Source of the DNA: Bacteroidales bacterium
GTDB lineage: Bacteria; Bacteroidota; Bacteroidia; Bacteroidales; UBA932
NCBI GenBank assembly: GCA_017429205.1
Contig: JAFRPH010000029.1
Location: 7,155-71,154, forward strand
Length of the DNA stretch: 64,000 nucleotides
Direction: 5' to 3'
How positions within the stretch are numbered: position 1 is the first letter of the stretch; each line of letters starts with the position of its first letter. The notes beneath the pieces were generated by a model that ran no database searches, was not told the origin of the DNA, and saw nothing but the letters and a program-made list of their open reading frames with translations. Shown piece by piece: positions 6,013 to 14,636 of the stretch. The position numbers were made by a program, and so were the translations under genes.

Positions 6013-7413
6013 CTAGAACTCCGCAATCGACAGCAAAGCCGTTGGCAGCAGCAGAAGAAGGCCGAGAACCAGCAGCACAAGGACCCCCTTCCAGACCCAT
6101 TTCACCCACTTCGCATAGGGAATGCGGGCCATGGCAAGGGCGGCGACGAGGACGCCGGAGGTGGGGGTGACCATGTTCGTGAAGCCGTCGCCGAACTGGA
6201 AAGCGAGCACCATCGCCTGCCGGGAAACGCCGACCATATCGGCAAAGGGCGCCATGATCGGGATGGTGATGGCGACCTTGGCGGTGGCGGAGGGGATGAT
6301 GAAGTTGATGAGGGCCTGGATGCCGTACATCGCCGACAGCGAGGCCACCGGCGAGCTCCCGTCCAGCCCCTCCTGCATCCCGTGCAGGATGCTGTCCACG
6401 ACCTTTCCGTCCTGCAGGATGACGATGATGCCGGAGGCGAAACCCACGACGAGGGCCGCCGACAGGATGTCGCGCGCCCCGGCGATGAGCTCGTCGGCGA
6501 TCTTGTTCGCGGAGAACCCGGCGATGATGCCGCACACGATGCCCATCCCGAGGAAGAGGCCCGTGATTTCCGGCATATACCACTCCCAGCAGGTGACGCC
6601 GACGATGAGGGCGACGACGGTCAGGAGGAGAACGACGAGGATCCAGGACTGGCGCTTCGTCAGGTGCGTGGCAGATTTCTCGACTCCGCCTGCGGCGTCG
6701 CTCGAAATGACAGAAGGGGCGCCCGCCGCCACATTGTCACTTCGACCGAGCCCCGAAGGGGCGAGTGGAGAAGTCTGTTTCTTCGTCCTCCGGGCGTAGA
6801 ACCACACGAAAACGACCATCAGGAGCGTCAGGAAGGCCCAGCAGAAGATGCGGTAGCCCATGCCGGAGAAAAGCGGAAGGTCCGCCATTCCCTGCGCGAT
6901 GCCCACGGTGAAAGGATTCAGGAAGGCGCTGGAAAAGCCCACGTTGGAGGCCACATACACCACCAGCATTCCCATAAAGGCGTCATAGCCCATCGACACG
7001 ACCAGCGGGACGACGATGCCCACGAAAGGAATCGTCTCCTCGCTCATTCCGAAAACGGCTCCCGCCAGGGAAAACAGCACCGTCAAGGCGACCAGCACGA
7101 GAATGTCCCGCTTGCCGATTCGGACGATGAACCGCTGGATACCCGCCTCCACCGCCCCGGTCGCGTTCAGCAGCCAGAAGGCTCCGCCCACGACCAGGAT
7201 GAAGACGATGATGCCGGCCTGCTTCACGAACCCGTGATAGACGGCCGACAGCACCTGCCACGTCTGCGGGACGGCGTCGACCGCCTCGTAGGACAGCGAC
7301 CCGTCCTCGGCCTTCACATACTGCCCGCCGGGCACGAACCAGGTCAGGACCGCGCAAAGGGCGATGATGACCGCGATGATGACGTAGGTATTCGGGACCT
7401 TGAGCTTCCCCAT
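6013..7413 (-). CDS. YfcC-type membrane transporter with an in-frame palindromic repeat insert
   Basis: This 466-residue inner-membrane protein has about eleven to twelve hydrophobic helices and YfcC/DcuC-like features: NTYVIIAVIIALCAVLTWFV and PGGQY at the start, GAVFGMSEETIPF, and the repeated re-entrant motifs NPFTVGIAQ and TPTSGVLVAAL. This family carries dicarboxylates, amino acids or other organic acids; the substrate is unknown. Residues about 213-247 (SPLAPSGLGRSDNVAAGAP through GGVEKSA) are not transporter-like. They are encoded by a palindromic repeat element at 6673-6776 and fall in the loop between the two transporter halves. The gene starts three bases after the esterase stop and ends the GH20-esterase-transporter operon. 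Confidence 0.83.
   Translation of the reverse strand: MGKLKVPNTYVIIAVIIALCAVLTWFVPGGQYVKAEDGSLSYEAVDAVPQTWQVLSAVYHGFVKQAGIIVFILVVGGAFWLLNATGAVEAGIQRFIVRIGKRDILVLVALTVLFSLAGAVFGMSEETIPFVGIVVPLVVSMGYDAFMGMLVVYVASNVGFSSAFLNPFTVGIAQGMADLPLFSGMGYRIFCWAFLTLLMVVFVWFYARRTKKQTSPLAPSGLGRSDNVAAGAPSVISSDAAGGVEKSATHLTKRQSWILVVLLLTVVALIVGVTCWEWYMPEITGLFLGMGIVCGIIAGFSANKIADELIAGARDILSAALVVGFASGIIVILQDGKVVDSILHGMQEGLDGSSPVASLSAMYGIQALINFIIPSATAKVAITIPIMAPFADMVGVSRQAMVLAFQFGDGFTNMVTPTSGVLVAALAMARIPYAKWVKWVWKGVLVLLVLGLLLLLPTALLSIAEF
6673..6776. repeat. Composite palindromic repeat element inside the transporter gene
   Basis: Two inverted copies of a 40-42 base unit face each other: 6673-6712 (AGATTTCTCGACTCCG start, CTCGAAATGACA end) and 6735-6776, which reads AGACTTCTCCACTCG...GGTCGAAGTGACA on the opposite strand. 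Each unit contains its own short hairpin. A third, shorter copy with the same AGATTTCTCGACT and CGCTCGAAAT blocks lies at 60358-60393, so this is a dispersed family. The length keeps the transporter frame open. Confidence 0.75.
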
Positions 7414-7416
7414 CGC

Positions 7417-9135
7417 TTACAGGAGGCCGCGGCTCTTGAAGAACTCCTGGATCCGGTCCAGCCAGGTGTAGCTGCCGGTGCCCGGGGAGGCCGTCCGCTG
7501 GAAGCAGTGCTCGCGGAGGGCGAGCGTGTGCAGTTCCGCGGAAAGGCCCATCGCGCGCAGCTTCTCCCACACCTTGACGGACGCCATCGACGCATAGCCG
7601 TCGGCGTCGCCGTGGATCAGCAGCATCGGGGCGGTGTCCAGGTCGAAGGTGAACTCGGGGACCAGGATGTCGGCATCCTCGTTGCCGCCGTGGGCGTTAT
7701 GCCCGTCCACACCGTCGGTGAGCGCATAGGCCGGATAGATGCCCACGCCCCACTGGACCTTGCAGGAAAGCTTGTCGATGTCGTCGACCGGCCGGTAGGA
7801 CTTGTGCCGGGCGGAAGTCACGCCCATCAGCGTGAGGTGGCCGCCGGCGGACGAGCCCATGATGCCGATGCGGTCCGGGTCCAGGCCGTACTGCGCGGCC
7901 TCGCTCCGGACCACGCGGACGGCCCGCTGGAGGTCCTGCCACGCGGTCGTATGCTTGGAAAGGCCCTGCGGGCGCGGCGTGCGGTAGCGCATCGTCACGA
8001 CCGTCATCCCGAGATCGTTGAGATAGCGCCGCGCGGGCGTCACCTCGAAGCTCTCCGGCCCGTTGCCGTTATAGGCGCCGCCGGAGTAGATGATCTGGAT
8101 GGCCGTGGTCTTGAGCTCTTTCGGGAAATGCCACTCGATATAGGGCTTGCCCTGGGCTTCCTGCGCATCGGGCATCTTGCCCTCCGGCCAGATGTCCTCC
8201 TTGATGTACTGCGCCCGGGCCTCATCCGACGTAAAACGGTCAAGCAGGGCCACTTCCGGCTGGACGGGGCCCAGGAAACCCAGCTGGGTCATGAACTCGA
8301 CGCCCCGCTCGAAGCCGAAGGCGCCGTGGCCCTTGTCCGGATACAGGTGCAGTTCCGCCGGAACGCCCATCTTCCGGAGCTGGCGGTACACCAGCGTGGA
8401 GCCCGTAGGGGTATAAGGGTCGACCTCGCCGTGGTGCAGGCTCATCGGGCAGGTCTTCTCATCGAACTTGAACACGTCGCTGATCGTGACGTCCGTGCCA
8501 TAGCCCTCCCGGAAGGCGGGCGTGCCCGTCTCGCCGTCCGTGGTCACATAGGCCGGCGCGTTCACGATGGCCCAGTTGATGTGGCAGGGGGTGTCGTCCA
8601 CCTTGTCGATGGGGGCGTAGGCCGGCGTCTGCGAGCTGGTGGCGAGCAGGAGCGCCAGGTGCGAACCGGCGGACATCGAGATCACGCCGATCTTCTCCGG
8701 GTCGAAGCCGCGCTTCGCCGCCTCGCGGCGGACGAGGCGGACCGCCCGCTGGCCGTCCTCCCAAGCCGACTGGTAAATGGGCAGCCCCACGGGGCGCGGG
8801 GTGCGGTACACAAAGTTCACGCACTGGACACCCAGCGCCGTGAGCTTCTCGCGCCAGCTCTTGATGAGCCCCACGTCGCAGCAGTTCATATAGCTGCCGC
8901 CCGAGATGAGGATCATGCAGGTCCCGTTCGGATTGGCGGGTTTCTCGAACCATTCCAGGTACGGGATCCGGTATTTGTCGGGATTGAAACCTTCGCGGCC
9001 GGCTTCGTCGGTCATCGCGGCGATCTGGTGTCCCTGCGGGTCGGGCATCTTGCCTTTCGGCCAGACGGGGACGCGCTCTTGCGCCCACAAGGAGATGGAC
9101 AGCAGGAAAAGAAGGAGGGTGGCGGCTTTTTTCAT
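7417..9135 (-). CDS. Exported esterase with two tandem alpha/beta-hydrolase domains
   Basis: The 572-residue product has a signal peptide (MKKAATLLLFLLSISLWAQE) and two homologous esterase domains, each opened by a WP(K/E)GKMPD motif. Domain 1 (about 25-290) has ILISGGSYM, the nucleophile motif VISMSAGSH (Ser near 155), HHGEVDPYTP and KGHGAF. Domain 2 (about 310-570) has IIYSGGAYN, GIMGSSAGGH (Ser near 430), IHGDADGYAS and REHCF. Both triads look complete. This is the BD-FAE / acetyl- or feruloyl-esterase type found with glycan-degrading enzymes. It is expressed with the GH20-like gene upstream (4-base gap) and the transporter downstream, suggesting removal of acyl decorations from an imported glycan. 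Which acyl group is removed cannot be told. Confidence 0.83.
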   Translation of the reverse strand: MKKAATLLLFLLSISLWAQERVPVWPKGKMPDPQGHQIAAMTDEAGREGFNPDKYRIPYLEWFEKPANPNGTCMILISGGSYMNCCDVGLIKSWREKLTALGVQCVNFVYRTPRPVGLPIYQSAWEDGQRAVRLVRREAAKRGFDPEKIGVISMSAGSHLALLLATSSQTPAYAPIDKVDDTPCHINWAIVNAPAYVTTDGETGTPAFREGYGTDVTISDVFKFDEKTCPMSLHHGEVDPYTPTGSTLVYRQLRKMGVPAELHLYPDKGHGAFGFERGVEFMTQLGFLGPVQPEVALLDRFTSDEARAQYIKEDIWPEGKMPDAQEAQGKPYIEWHFPKELKTTAIQIIYSGGAYNGNGPESFEVTPARRYLNDLGMTVVTMRYRTPRPQGLSKHTTAWQDLQRAVRVVRSEAAQYGLDPDRIGIMGSSAGGHLTLMGVTSARHKSYRPVDDIDKLSCKVQWGVGIYPAYALTDGVDGHNAHGGNEDADILVPEFTFDLDTAPMLLIHGDADGYASMASVKVWEKLRAMGLSAELHTLALREHCFQRTASPGTGSYTWLDRIQEFFKSRGLL

Positions 9136-9139
9136 AGCA

Positions 9140-10246
9140 TTACTGGGCTAAGTTGGTGAAGGTGGCGATGACCGTCTGCAAGGCGTGGGCGTCGTCGAAA
9201 CGCGCGTCCTCCGGCTCGGCCTCCGCCTTCACGGCGTTGAAACGCCGCAGGAACTGGCCGGCGCCGGACCAGATGGTGTGGATGTACCCCTGCAGGTGGC
9301 TTGCCGTCTCGTGGGAGGACTGCTTGCGGAAGCGGACCATGTCGCGGATCTGCTGCTCGCAGATGGACGGGTTACGGTAGCCGCAGGAGGCGACCGAGAG
9401 GCCCTTCGTGGCGAAATAGACGCCCGTCAGGTCCGCCCGTTCATAGTGCCAGTCGCAGATGAAGACGTCCTTGGGAATCATATCGATGGCTCGCCAGGTG
9501 TAGTTGTAGCTGGCCTCCCACTCCCCCAGCCCGGTGGTGCGGCCGTCCAGCAGGCGGTCGCCCCAAATCATCAGCTGGCGGCCCTTGTCGGCCAGGTGGT
9601 TGCGGAGGAGGGTCACTTCCCCGGCGAAGAGTTCCGCCTTGTCGCGGCCGTTGCAGCGGGGGCATTCGGGCATGCCGATGTAGAACACCTCGTCCATCCC
9701 GGCGTGGAACGCGTCCGTCTCGAAGACGTCGCAGAGCTCGTCGACCACGTCGAAAACGACCTTGTGGACCCCCGGATGCAGGGGGCAGTAGCTCTTGCAG
9801 TACAGGCCGTCCGGATTCGGCCACTCGGTATAGTTCTCCGTCTTGACGGACGGGGTTTCGTCGAACTCGGGGTACTCCCGGAGCAGGGCGTGCGTCTGCT
9901 TGGCCCAGGACTGGTGGCCCAGCAGGTTGATCTGCGGTACCAGCCGGATGCCCCGGGTCCGGCACACGGCCACGATCCGCTTCACGTCCTCTTTCGTCAG
10001 CGGGTGCTCGTCCCGCAGTTCAGGATGCGTCTCGTACGCATAGTTCCAGTCCACCCGCAGGATGAGCAGGTTGAAATGGGCCGGGACCAAGTCCCCCTCG
10101 ATGAACTTCAGGAAATCGTTCAGCCCGCGGGAGGAGGGCGCCTCGATGGCGAGGCCCCGGACGGGCAGGAGTTCGTCGATGGGATCCGCCTGGGCGGAGA
10201 GGAGGGCGGCGAACGCCGCCGCGAGGGTGATCAGCAGTCGTTTCAT
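9140..10246 (-). CDS. GH20-like beta-N-acetylhexosaminidase family protein
   Basis: This 368-residue exported protein (signal peptide MKRLLITLAAAFAALLSAQA) is a single TIM-barrel of GH20 type. RGLAIEAPSSRGL, GIRLVPQINLLGHQSW and especially AFHAGMDEVFYIG (Asp185-Glu186, the polarizer and acid/base pair) are diagnostic. GH20 enzymes release terminal N-acetylglucosamine or N-acetylgalactosamine using the substrate acetamido group. It lacks the usual N-terminal zincin-like domain, so it is shorter than classical hexosaminidases. I chose ATG 10246 because the alternative upstream start (10261) is TTG and places extra residues before a good signal peptide. It is first in an operon with the tandem esterase and transporter, driven from the promoter region 10268-10352. 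Confidence 0.82.
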   Translation of the reverse strand: MKRLLITLAAAFAALLSAQADPIDELLPVRGLAIEAPSSRGLNDFLKFIEGDLVPAHFNLLILRVDWNYAYETHPELRDEHPLTKEDVKRIVAVCRTRGIRLVPQINLLGHQSWAKQTHALLREYPEFDETPSVKTENYTEWPNPDGLYCKSYCPLHPGVHKVVFDVVDELCDVFETDAFHAGMDEVFYIGMPECPRCNGRDKAELFAGEVTLLRNHLADKGRQLMIWGDRLLDGRTTGLGEWEASYNYTWRAIDMIPKDVFICDWHYERADLTGVYFATKGLSVASCGYRNPSICEQQIRDMVRFRKQSSHETASHLQGYIHTIWSGAGQFLRRFNAVKAEAEPEDARFDDAHALQTVIATFTNLAQ

Positions 10247-10267
10247 CGATTCGTGGTTCAATCCTCA

Positions 10268-10275
10268 CAAAAATA
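10268..10275 (-). promoter_or_regulatory. -7 box of the GH20-esterase-transporter operon
   Basis: TATTTTTG on the minus strand, 21 bases before the GH20 ATG. No TTG stands 19 bases upstream; instead the phased TTAA array starts 14 bases away. Confidence 0.5.
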
Positions 10276-10289
10276 GTGAATAATCTTTA

Positions 10290-10352
10290 TTAATAAAACC
10301 TTAAATCGGCCGTTAAGGGCCCCTTTAACCCCAAAAGGGAGCGCGCCGTTAA
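10290..10352. promoter_or_regulatory. Phased TTAA array between divergent GH20 and CotH genes
   Basis: TTAA occurs at 10290, 10301, 10313, 10325 and 10349, i.e. steps of 11, 12, 12 and 24 bases, so all lie on nearly one face of the helix. The last copy ends 11 bases before TATCTTTG of the CotH gene. Similar arrays precede three other promoters in the window (28330, 37252, 52928). Confidence 0.6.
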
Positions 10353-10363
10353 GTCCGAAAAAC

Positions 10364-10371
10364 TATCTTTG
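10364..10371 (+). promoter_or_regulatory. -7 box of the CotH gene, four bases from ATG
   Basis: TATCTTTG is followed by CACC and the ATG at 10376, predicting a leaderless or near-leaderless message. No -33 TTG is at the standard distance. Confidence 0.6.
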
Positions 10372-10375
10372 CACC

Positions 10376-12061
10376 ATGAAGCGCCACCCGGGATATCGGC
10401 TCCTTCTCCTGATGGGAATCCTGCTCCTCGCGGTTTCCTGCCGGGAGGACCGGATCGTCCCGGAAACCAAGCCGACCACGCCCCCTTCCTTCCTGGAAAT
10501 GGTCCACGCCTACCGGGACGGGAAAACCTATGTGGAGACCCGCACCTTGACCACCTTCTCGAAAGTCTTCTTCCAGGACGGGACCAGCGTCGTCGTCCCG
10601 ACGGCGGAATGGGTCATCGAGGACGGGACGGACACGCTCTCCTATGTGCCGAAAACGGTCGTCCGGCAGGGAACGAACTGGTTCATAGACGGGGAAGACA
10701 CCGGCATAGGGCGGACGAACGGACCGCTGGAGGAAAGCATCCCCCTCTATGCCTACCGCGACCTCAAGTACCTGAGGATCTGGGCCTCCAACGGCGAGAC
10801 GATGGAGTTCGACAACGGCTGGGAGCCCGAGAAGCCCGAAGAGCCCGTGGACCCGCCCAAGCCGCCGTACATCGACCCGTTGCACGACAAGGCCATTCCC
10901 TCGAACTTCCAGATACCGACGGTCCATATCACCACCGAAGGCGGAAAAGCCATCGACAGCAAGGACCATTATGTCAATGCCACCTTCCGGTTCGAGGACC
11001 CGTCCCGCTTCTACACCGACGAGGAGTCCCTGGAGCTGACCGGCCGGATCAAGGGCCGGGGCAACACCACCTGGGGGATGCCCAAGAAACCCTACCGGAT
11101 CAAGCTGGACGAGAAGGCCCACGTCTTCAGCCGCTGGGGCAACAAGGACTGGATCCTGCTGGCCAACTACAGCGACAAGACCCTCCTGCGGAACATCATG
11201 GCGATGGAGATCTCCCGCATCTGCGGGATGAGCTGGACCCCGATGATGCTCAGCGTGGAGGTGTACGTCAACGGGCAGTACCAGGGCGTCTATGCCTTCT
11301 CCGACCACAAGGAGATCGCCGGGCACCGGGTCAACATCGAAGTGGCCACGGAAACCGACCTCGAGGGCGGCTACTACCTGGAGCTGGAAGAGGCGATGGA
11401 CGAGCCCGTCTGCTTCAAGACCGTCTGGGACACCCCCGTGATGTTCCACGAGCCGGAGTATCCGACCGAGGCCCAGCAGAAGTACGTCAGGGAATGGTTC
11501 AACGGCTTCGAACACGCCCTCGAAAGGGTCCAGGGCGAGCACGACGACGCCTATCGGTCCTACATCGATGTCCCGTCCTTCATCAACTACTACATCATCC
11601 AGGAAATCACCAAGAATCCCGACGGAAACGTCCGGAAGAGCACCTATCTGACCAAAGAAAAGGGAAAGCCGCTGGAGATGTACCACGTGTGGGACTTCGA
11701 CATCACCCTCGGAAACTGCGACTATACGAACTTCGAGAAGCCCGAAGGCTGGCAGATGCGCTACGTGAAGTGGTACAACCAGATGTTCTTCGACCCGGCG
11801 TTCAAGAAGGCCGTCGTGGACCGCTGGAACGAACTCTACCCCACCCTCCTGACCCGGGTCCCCGCCTTCCTGGACCGGCAGCACGCCCTGATGGCGGGCG
11901 CCGAATCCCGGAACTTCGACCGCTGGCAGATCCTGGGCGTGAAAGTCTGGCCCAATTACTATTACTACCCCACCTACGAGCAGGAATATGCTTTCTTGAA
12001 GGAATTCTACGAGGCCCGCCTGGCCTGGCTGAACGACCGGATCAACGCGGCGGATTACTAG
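10376..12061 (+). CDS. CotH kinase-family lipoprotein
   Basis: The 561-residue protein carries a lipoprotein signal (LLLLMGILLLAVSC, Cys near 22) and, after about 170 residues of Thr/Pro/acidic N-terminal sequence, a CotH domain. GRIKGRGNTTWGMPKKPYRI, KDWILLANYSDKTLLRN, NGQYQGVYAFSDHKEI and VWDFDITLGN are the family motifs; the last holds the metal-binding aspartates of this atypical kinase fold. In Bacillus CotH phosphorylates spore-coat proteins; in Bacteroidota such proteins are surface-exposed and their targets are unknown. It is the only + strand gene between 1 and 37 kb. Its stop overlaps that of the convergent regulator in a CTAG palindrome (12058-12061). Confidence 0.85.
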   Translation: MKRHPGYRLLLLMGILLLAVSCREDRIVPETKPTTPPSFLEMVHAYRDGKTYVETRTLTTFSKVFFQDGTSVVVPTAEWVIEDGTDTLSYVPKTVVRQGTNWFIDGEDTGIGRTNGPLEESIPLYAYRDLKYLRIWASNGETMEFDNGWEPEKPEEPVDPPKPPYIDPLHDKAIPSNFQIPTVHITTEGGKAIDSKDHYVNATFRFEDPSRFYTDEESLELTGRIKGRGNTTWGMPKKPYRIKLDEKAHVFSRWGNKDWILLANYSDKTLLRNIMAMEISRICGMSWTPMMLSVEVYVNGQYQGVYAFSDHKEIAGHRVNIEVATETDLEGGYYLELEEAMDEPVCFKTVWDTPVMFHEPEYPTEAQQKYVREWFNGFEHALERVQGEHDDAYRSYIDVPSFINYYIIQEITKNPDGNVRKSTYLTKEKGKPLEMYHVWDFDITLGNCDYTNFEKPEGWQMRYVKWYNQMFFDPAFKKAVVDRWNELYPTLLTRVPAFLDRQHALMAGAESRNFDRWQILGVKVWPNYYYYPTYEQEYAFLKEFYEARLAWLNDRINAADY

Positions 12062-14607
12062 ATCATGTCCTTGAACGGGACGGTGTAGTCGATGCCCAGG
12101 GACTTGCGGTACTCCTTGCAGAAGTTGTCATAGATGGTCTTGGCAAGGCCCGGCTTGTTCTCCTTGCACAGGATGCGGACCTTCGCCTGCAGGGCGTCCT
12201 CGTTCAGGAAGTCGTGCTGGAAGATCGTGTTGGCCGCCTGCAGGATGGCCTTGTCGGTCAGGTCTTCGCGCCGGAGCTGGCGGCACAGGAAGTCGATCGT
12301 GGCGTTGGAGAAGGCGCTCTTGTACTCGTCGATCCAGTCCAGTTCGGTGTTGGGCAGCATCTGGCCCTTCAGGAGCAGCTCCAGCAGCCGGTCCACATCT
12401 TCCTCGCCCGTCCCTTCCTGGAACAGGCGCAGCGCCTCCAGGTAGTCGCACTGGGTGTCGCCCTCGAAGGCGATGCTCCAAAGCTTGTTCTGGTTCTGGA
12501 TCCGGATGTCGCCCACGCCCTCCAGCAGACCGCGGAGCTTGGACATATACACGTTGCGGTTGTTGTTCGCCGTGTCGTCGGGCTTGTAGGACCACAGGAG
12601 GTGGTTGATCTTCTGGGAGGCGATGCCGCCGGACTTCGCCGTGGACACGATGAGGAGGATCAGGAGGGCCTTCACTGTGGGGGTGAACTGGGCTGTGACG
12701 TCATTCCCTGCCTGGTCCGTCACCCGGAATCCGCCGAAGAAATTCACCGAGGAGCGGGAGAAATCGTAGTAAAGCTGCTCGGGTTCGTAGCGCTCTTCCC
12801 GTTCGCCGGCAGGCTCCTTCACGGTCGGCTTGCGGCGCTGCTTCCGGTTCCTCAAGAACCTGTACCAGACATAGTCGCCGATAATCGATGCGCCGAGCGC
12901 AACGAGCAAAATCTTCCACCACAGGCCGCTCTTATCCGTTCCCGCCTGCTCGCCGTATCCTTCCTGCATAATCATGCTCACCGGGATGGGCGGATAGTCG
13001 ATCTCGTATACCTCCACGTCCGTATGGCCGTCCACCTGCGCCTGCAGGATGGCGGCGTAGATCTTCTCCAGCTCGTAGCTGTGCCAGATGTTCACATACG
13101 TATACTGGGCGTTCCGTTTCGGAGGGATCGGCAGGGACATCCGTTCCACGCCGGGCGTTTCCGGGCGGAGCTTCAGCAGCGTGAAGCCGTCCAGGTTGGA
13201 CAGGAGGTAAAAGTCCCCGTTGGCCCAGTTGTAGACGAAGTTCTCGCTGGAGATGAAGTCCCCGTACGGAGAGGAGCCCATATCCCAGAGCTTGTTCACC
13301 TCCAGGGTCCGGGTGTCGATGGTATAGAGGTCGTAATAGTTCTTCGGGGAGAGTTCCTGCTTGCCGGAAGGGTTGCCGCGGCCGCCGAACACGTACAGCA
13401 GGCTGTCCACGATGTAGGAGGTGGCTCCGTAGCGCGGCGTGATTTCCTCGACGGTCGTCCGGGTATTCTTCTCCGGATTCTCCAGGTACGTGACGATCAG
13501 CTCGTTCCGGAAATGGTAGTGCCCATAGCCGCCGAAGCTGTACAGGGCGTGCACCCGCGGCTCCCAGGTGTTCGTATTGTTCCAGAAATAGTGGTCCTGC
13601 TCCGGCTCCTTTTCGTTCTCCCAGCGGCTGTTCTTGAAATCGAATTTCGAGAAGAGGCCTTCGTCCAGGTTGTAGGCGGTGAGCCAGTGGTGGCTGCCGG
13701 CCACATAGAGCAGCTGGTTGGGGAAGTTCGCCGGATTGTACCCGCCGCGGACCGGGATCTCCGCCAGGGTGCCGTCCGTGGTGGAGAACACGTGGATGGG
13801 CTCGTCGGGGCAGGTCAGGTAGAACTTGTCCTTGTCGTCGAAGGTGATGGACGGAATGCTCTCGAAGGAATGGGCGAAGACCGGCTTGAAGGAGATGTAG
13901 CTGTCGATCATCCACTGCGGATTCAGGGCCCGGGCGGGGACGCCGTCCAGCTCGTCATAGCACAGTTCCCCGGCGTGCCGGGCGCACGCCCAGGTGCGGA
14001 ACGGCTTCCCGTTCAGGGACAGGCCGATGTCCCGGACATTGACCGACGCCACGTCGCCGAGGGTGTAGCCCGCCAGCTGGCATAGGCCGAAGCTGATCCG
14101 GAAAGCCTTAGCGCCCTTGGTTCCGGCGTCGCGCACCGAGAACTTGGCGCCGTTGTAGTCCAGGTCGATGGTTCCGTCCTTCGTGTTCAGGCCGATCCGG
14201 ACCGGGAACCACTGCTCCATCGGAATCTCCGTCGCGATGAAATGGACCTGGTCGCCGGTCACGAGGATGAGCTTCCGCGCGTCCTGCAGGTCCGCCGTGT
14301 ACATCAGGTCCACGTTGTCCCCCTTGTCGGTGATGATGCGGAAGATGCAGCCGAAGACGTTGTCCGGCCGGTTGTACAGGTTGAAGGACATCTCCAGCGT
14401 CTTCCCCTTGACGGGAATCGCCTTCCCGTCCTCCAGGGCGAGGCCGGTGAACTCGTCTCCATGGGCAGGATAGGAGACGATATGGAGGCCATAGTCCAGT
14501 CCGGCCGCAGAGACGCCCGCGCTGTCCGGCACGGCTTGCGCCGACGCCGCAAAAAGCGACGCGCCGACAAGAAGCAGCGTGCAACCTATGTGGAGCAGAC
14601 GTTTCAT
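12058..14607 (-). CDS. Membrane-spanning regulator: periplasmic propeller-like sensor, TM helix, cytoplasmic wHTH-BTAD
   Basis: This 849-residue protein has a cleavable signal (MKRLLHIGCTLLLVGASLFA) and a periplasmic part of about 530 residues. That part combines a LamG-like segment (about 35-200) with Kelch-like repeats (LLYVAGSHHWLTAYNL, ALYSFGGYGHYHF, LLYVFGGRGNPSG). A single TM helix lies at about 562-585 (WWKILLVALGASIIGDYVWY). The cytoplasmic end holds a winged-helix DNA-binding domain (about 616-714; FTPTVKALLILLI, NNNRNVYMSKLRGLLEG) and a helical BTAD-like domain to the C terminus. The wHTH-BTAD order is that of SARP activators, here tethered to the membrane. There is no kinase or receiver. 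I infer a one-step sensor for a periplasmic glycan or oligosaccharide. ATG 14607 was chosen over a TTG at 14622. Confidence 0.78.
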   Translation of the reverse strand: MKRLLHIGCTLLLVGASLFAASAQAVPDSAGVSAAGLDYGLHIVSYPAHGDEFTGLALEDGKAIPVKGKTLEMSFNLYNRPDNVFGCIFRIITDKGDNVDLMYTADLQDARKLILVTGDQVHFIATEIPMEQWFPVRIGLNTKDGTIDLDYNGAKFSVRDAGTKGAKAFRISFGLCQLAGYTLGDVASVNVRDIGLSLNGKPFRTWACARHAGELCYDELDGVPARALNPQWMIDSYISFKPVFAHSFESIPSITFDDKDKFYLTCPDEPIHVFSTTDGTLAEIPVRGGYNPANFPNQLLYVAGSHHWLTAYNLDEGLFSKFDFKNSRWENEKEPEQDHYFWNNTNTWEPRVHALYSFGGYGHYHFRNELIVTYLENPEKNTRTTVEEITPRYGATSYIVDSLLYVFGGRGNPSGKQELSPKNYYDLYTIDTRTLEVNKLWDMGSSPYGDFISSENFVYNWANGDFYLLSNLDGFTLLKLRPETPGVERMSLPIPPKRNAQYTYVNIWHSYELEKIYAAILQAQVDGHTDVEVYEIDYPPIPVSMIMQEGYGEQAGTDKSGLWWKILLVALGASIIGDYVWYRFLRNRKQRRKPTVKEPAGEREERYEPEQLYYDFSRSSVNFFGGFRVTDQAGNDVTAQFTPTVKALLILLIVSTAKSGGIASQKINHLLWSYKPDDTANNNRNVYMSKLRGLLEGVGDIRIQNQNKLWSIAFEGDTQCDYLEALRLFQEGTGEEDVDRLLELLLKGQMLPNTELDWIDEYKSAFSNATIDFLCRQLRREDLTDKAILQAANTIFQHDFLNEDALQAKVRILCKENKPGLAKTIYDNFCKEYRKSLGIDYTVPFKDMI

Positions 14608-14636
14608 CCTGGTTTCAGTCAAGTGCTACCAACAGA

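Noticed and set aside
12058..14607. Hybrid two-component sensor
   Set aside because: The periplasmic propeller and TM helix look similar, but there is no histidine kinase, receiver or AraC domain.
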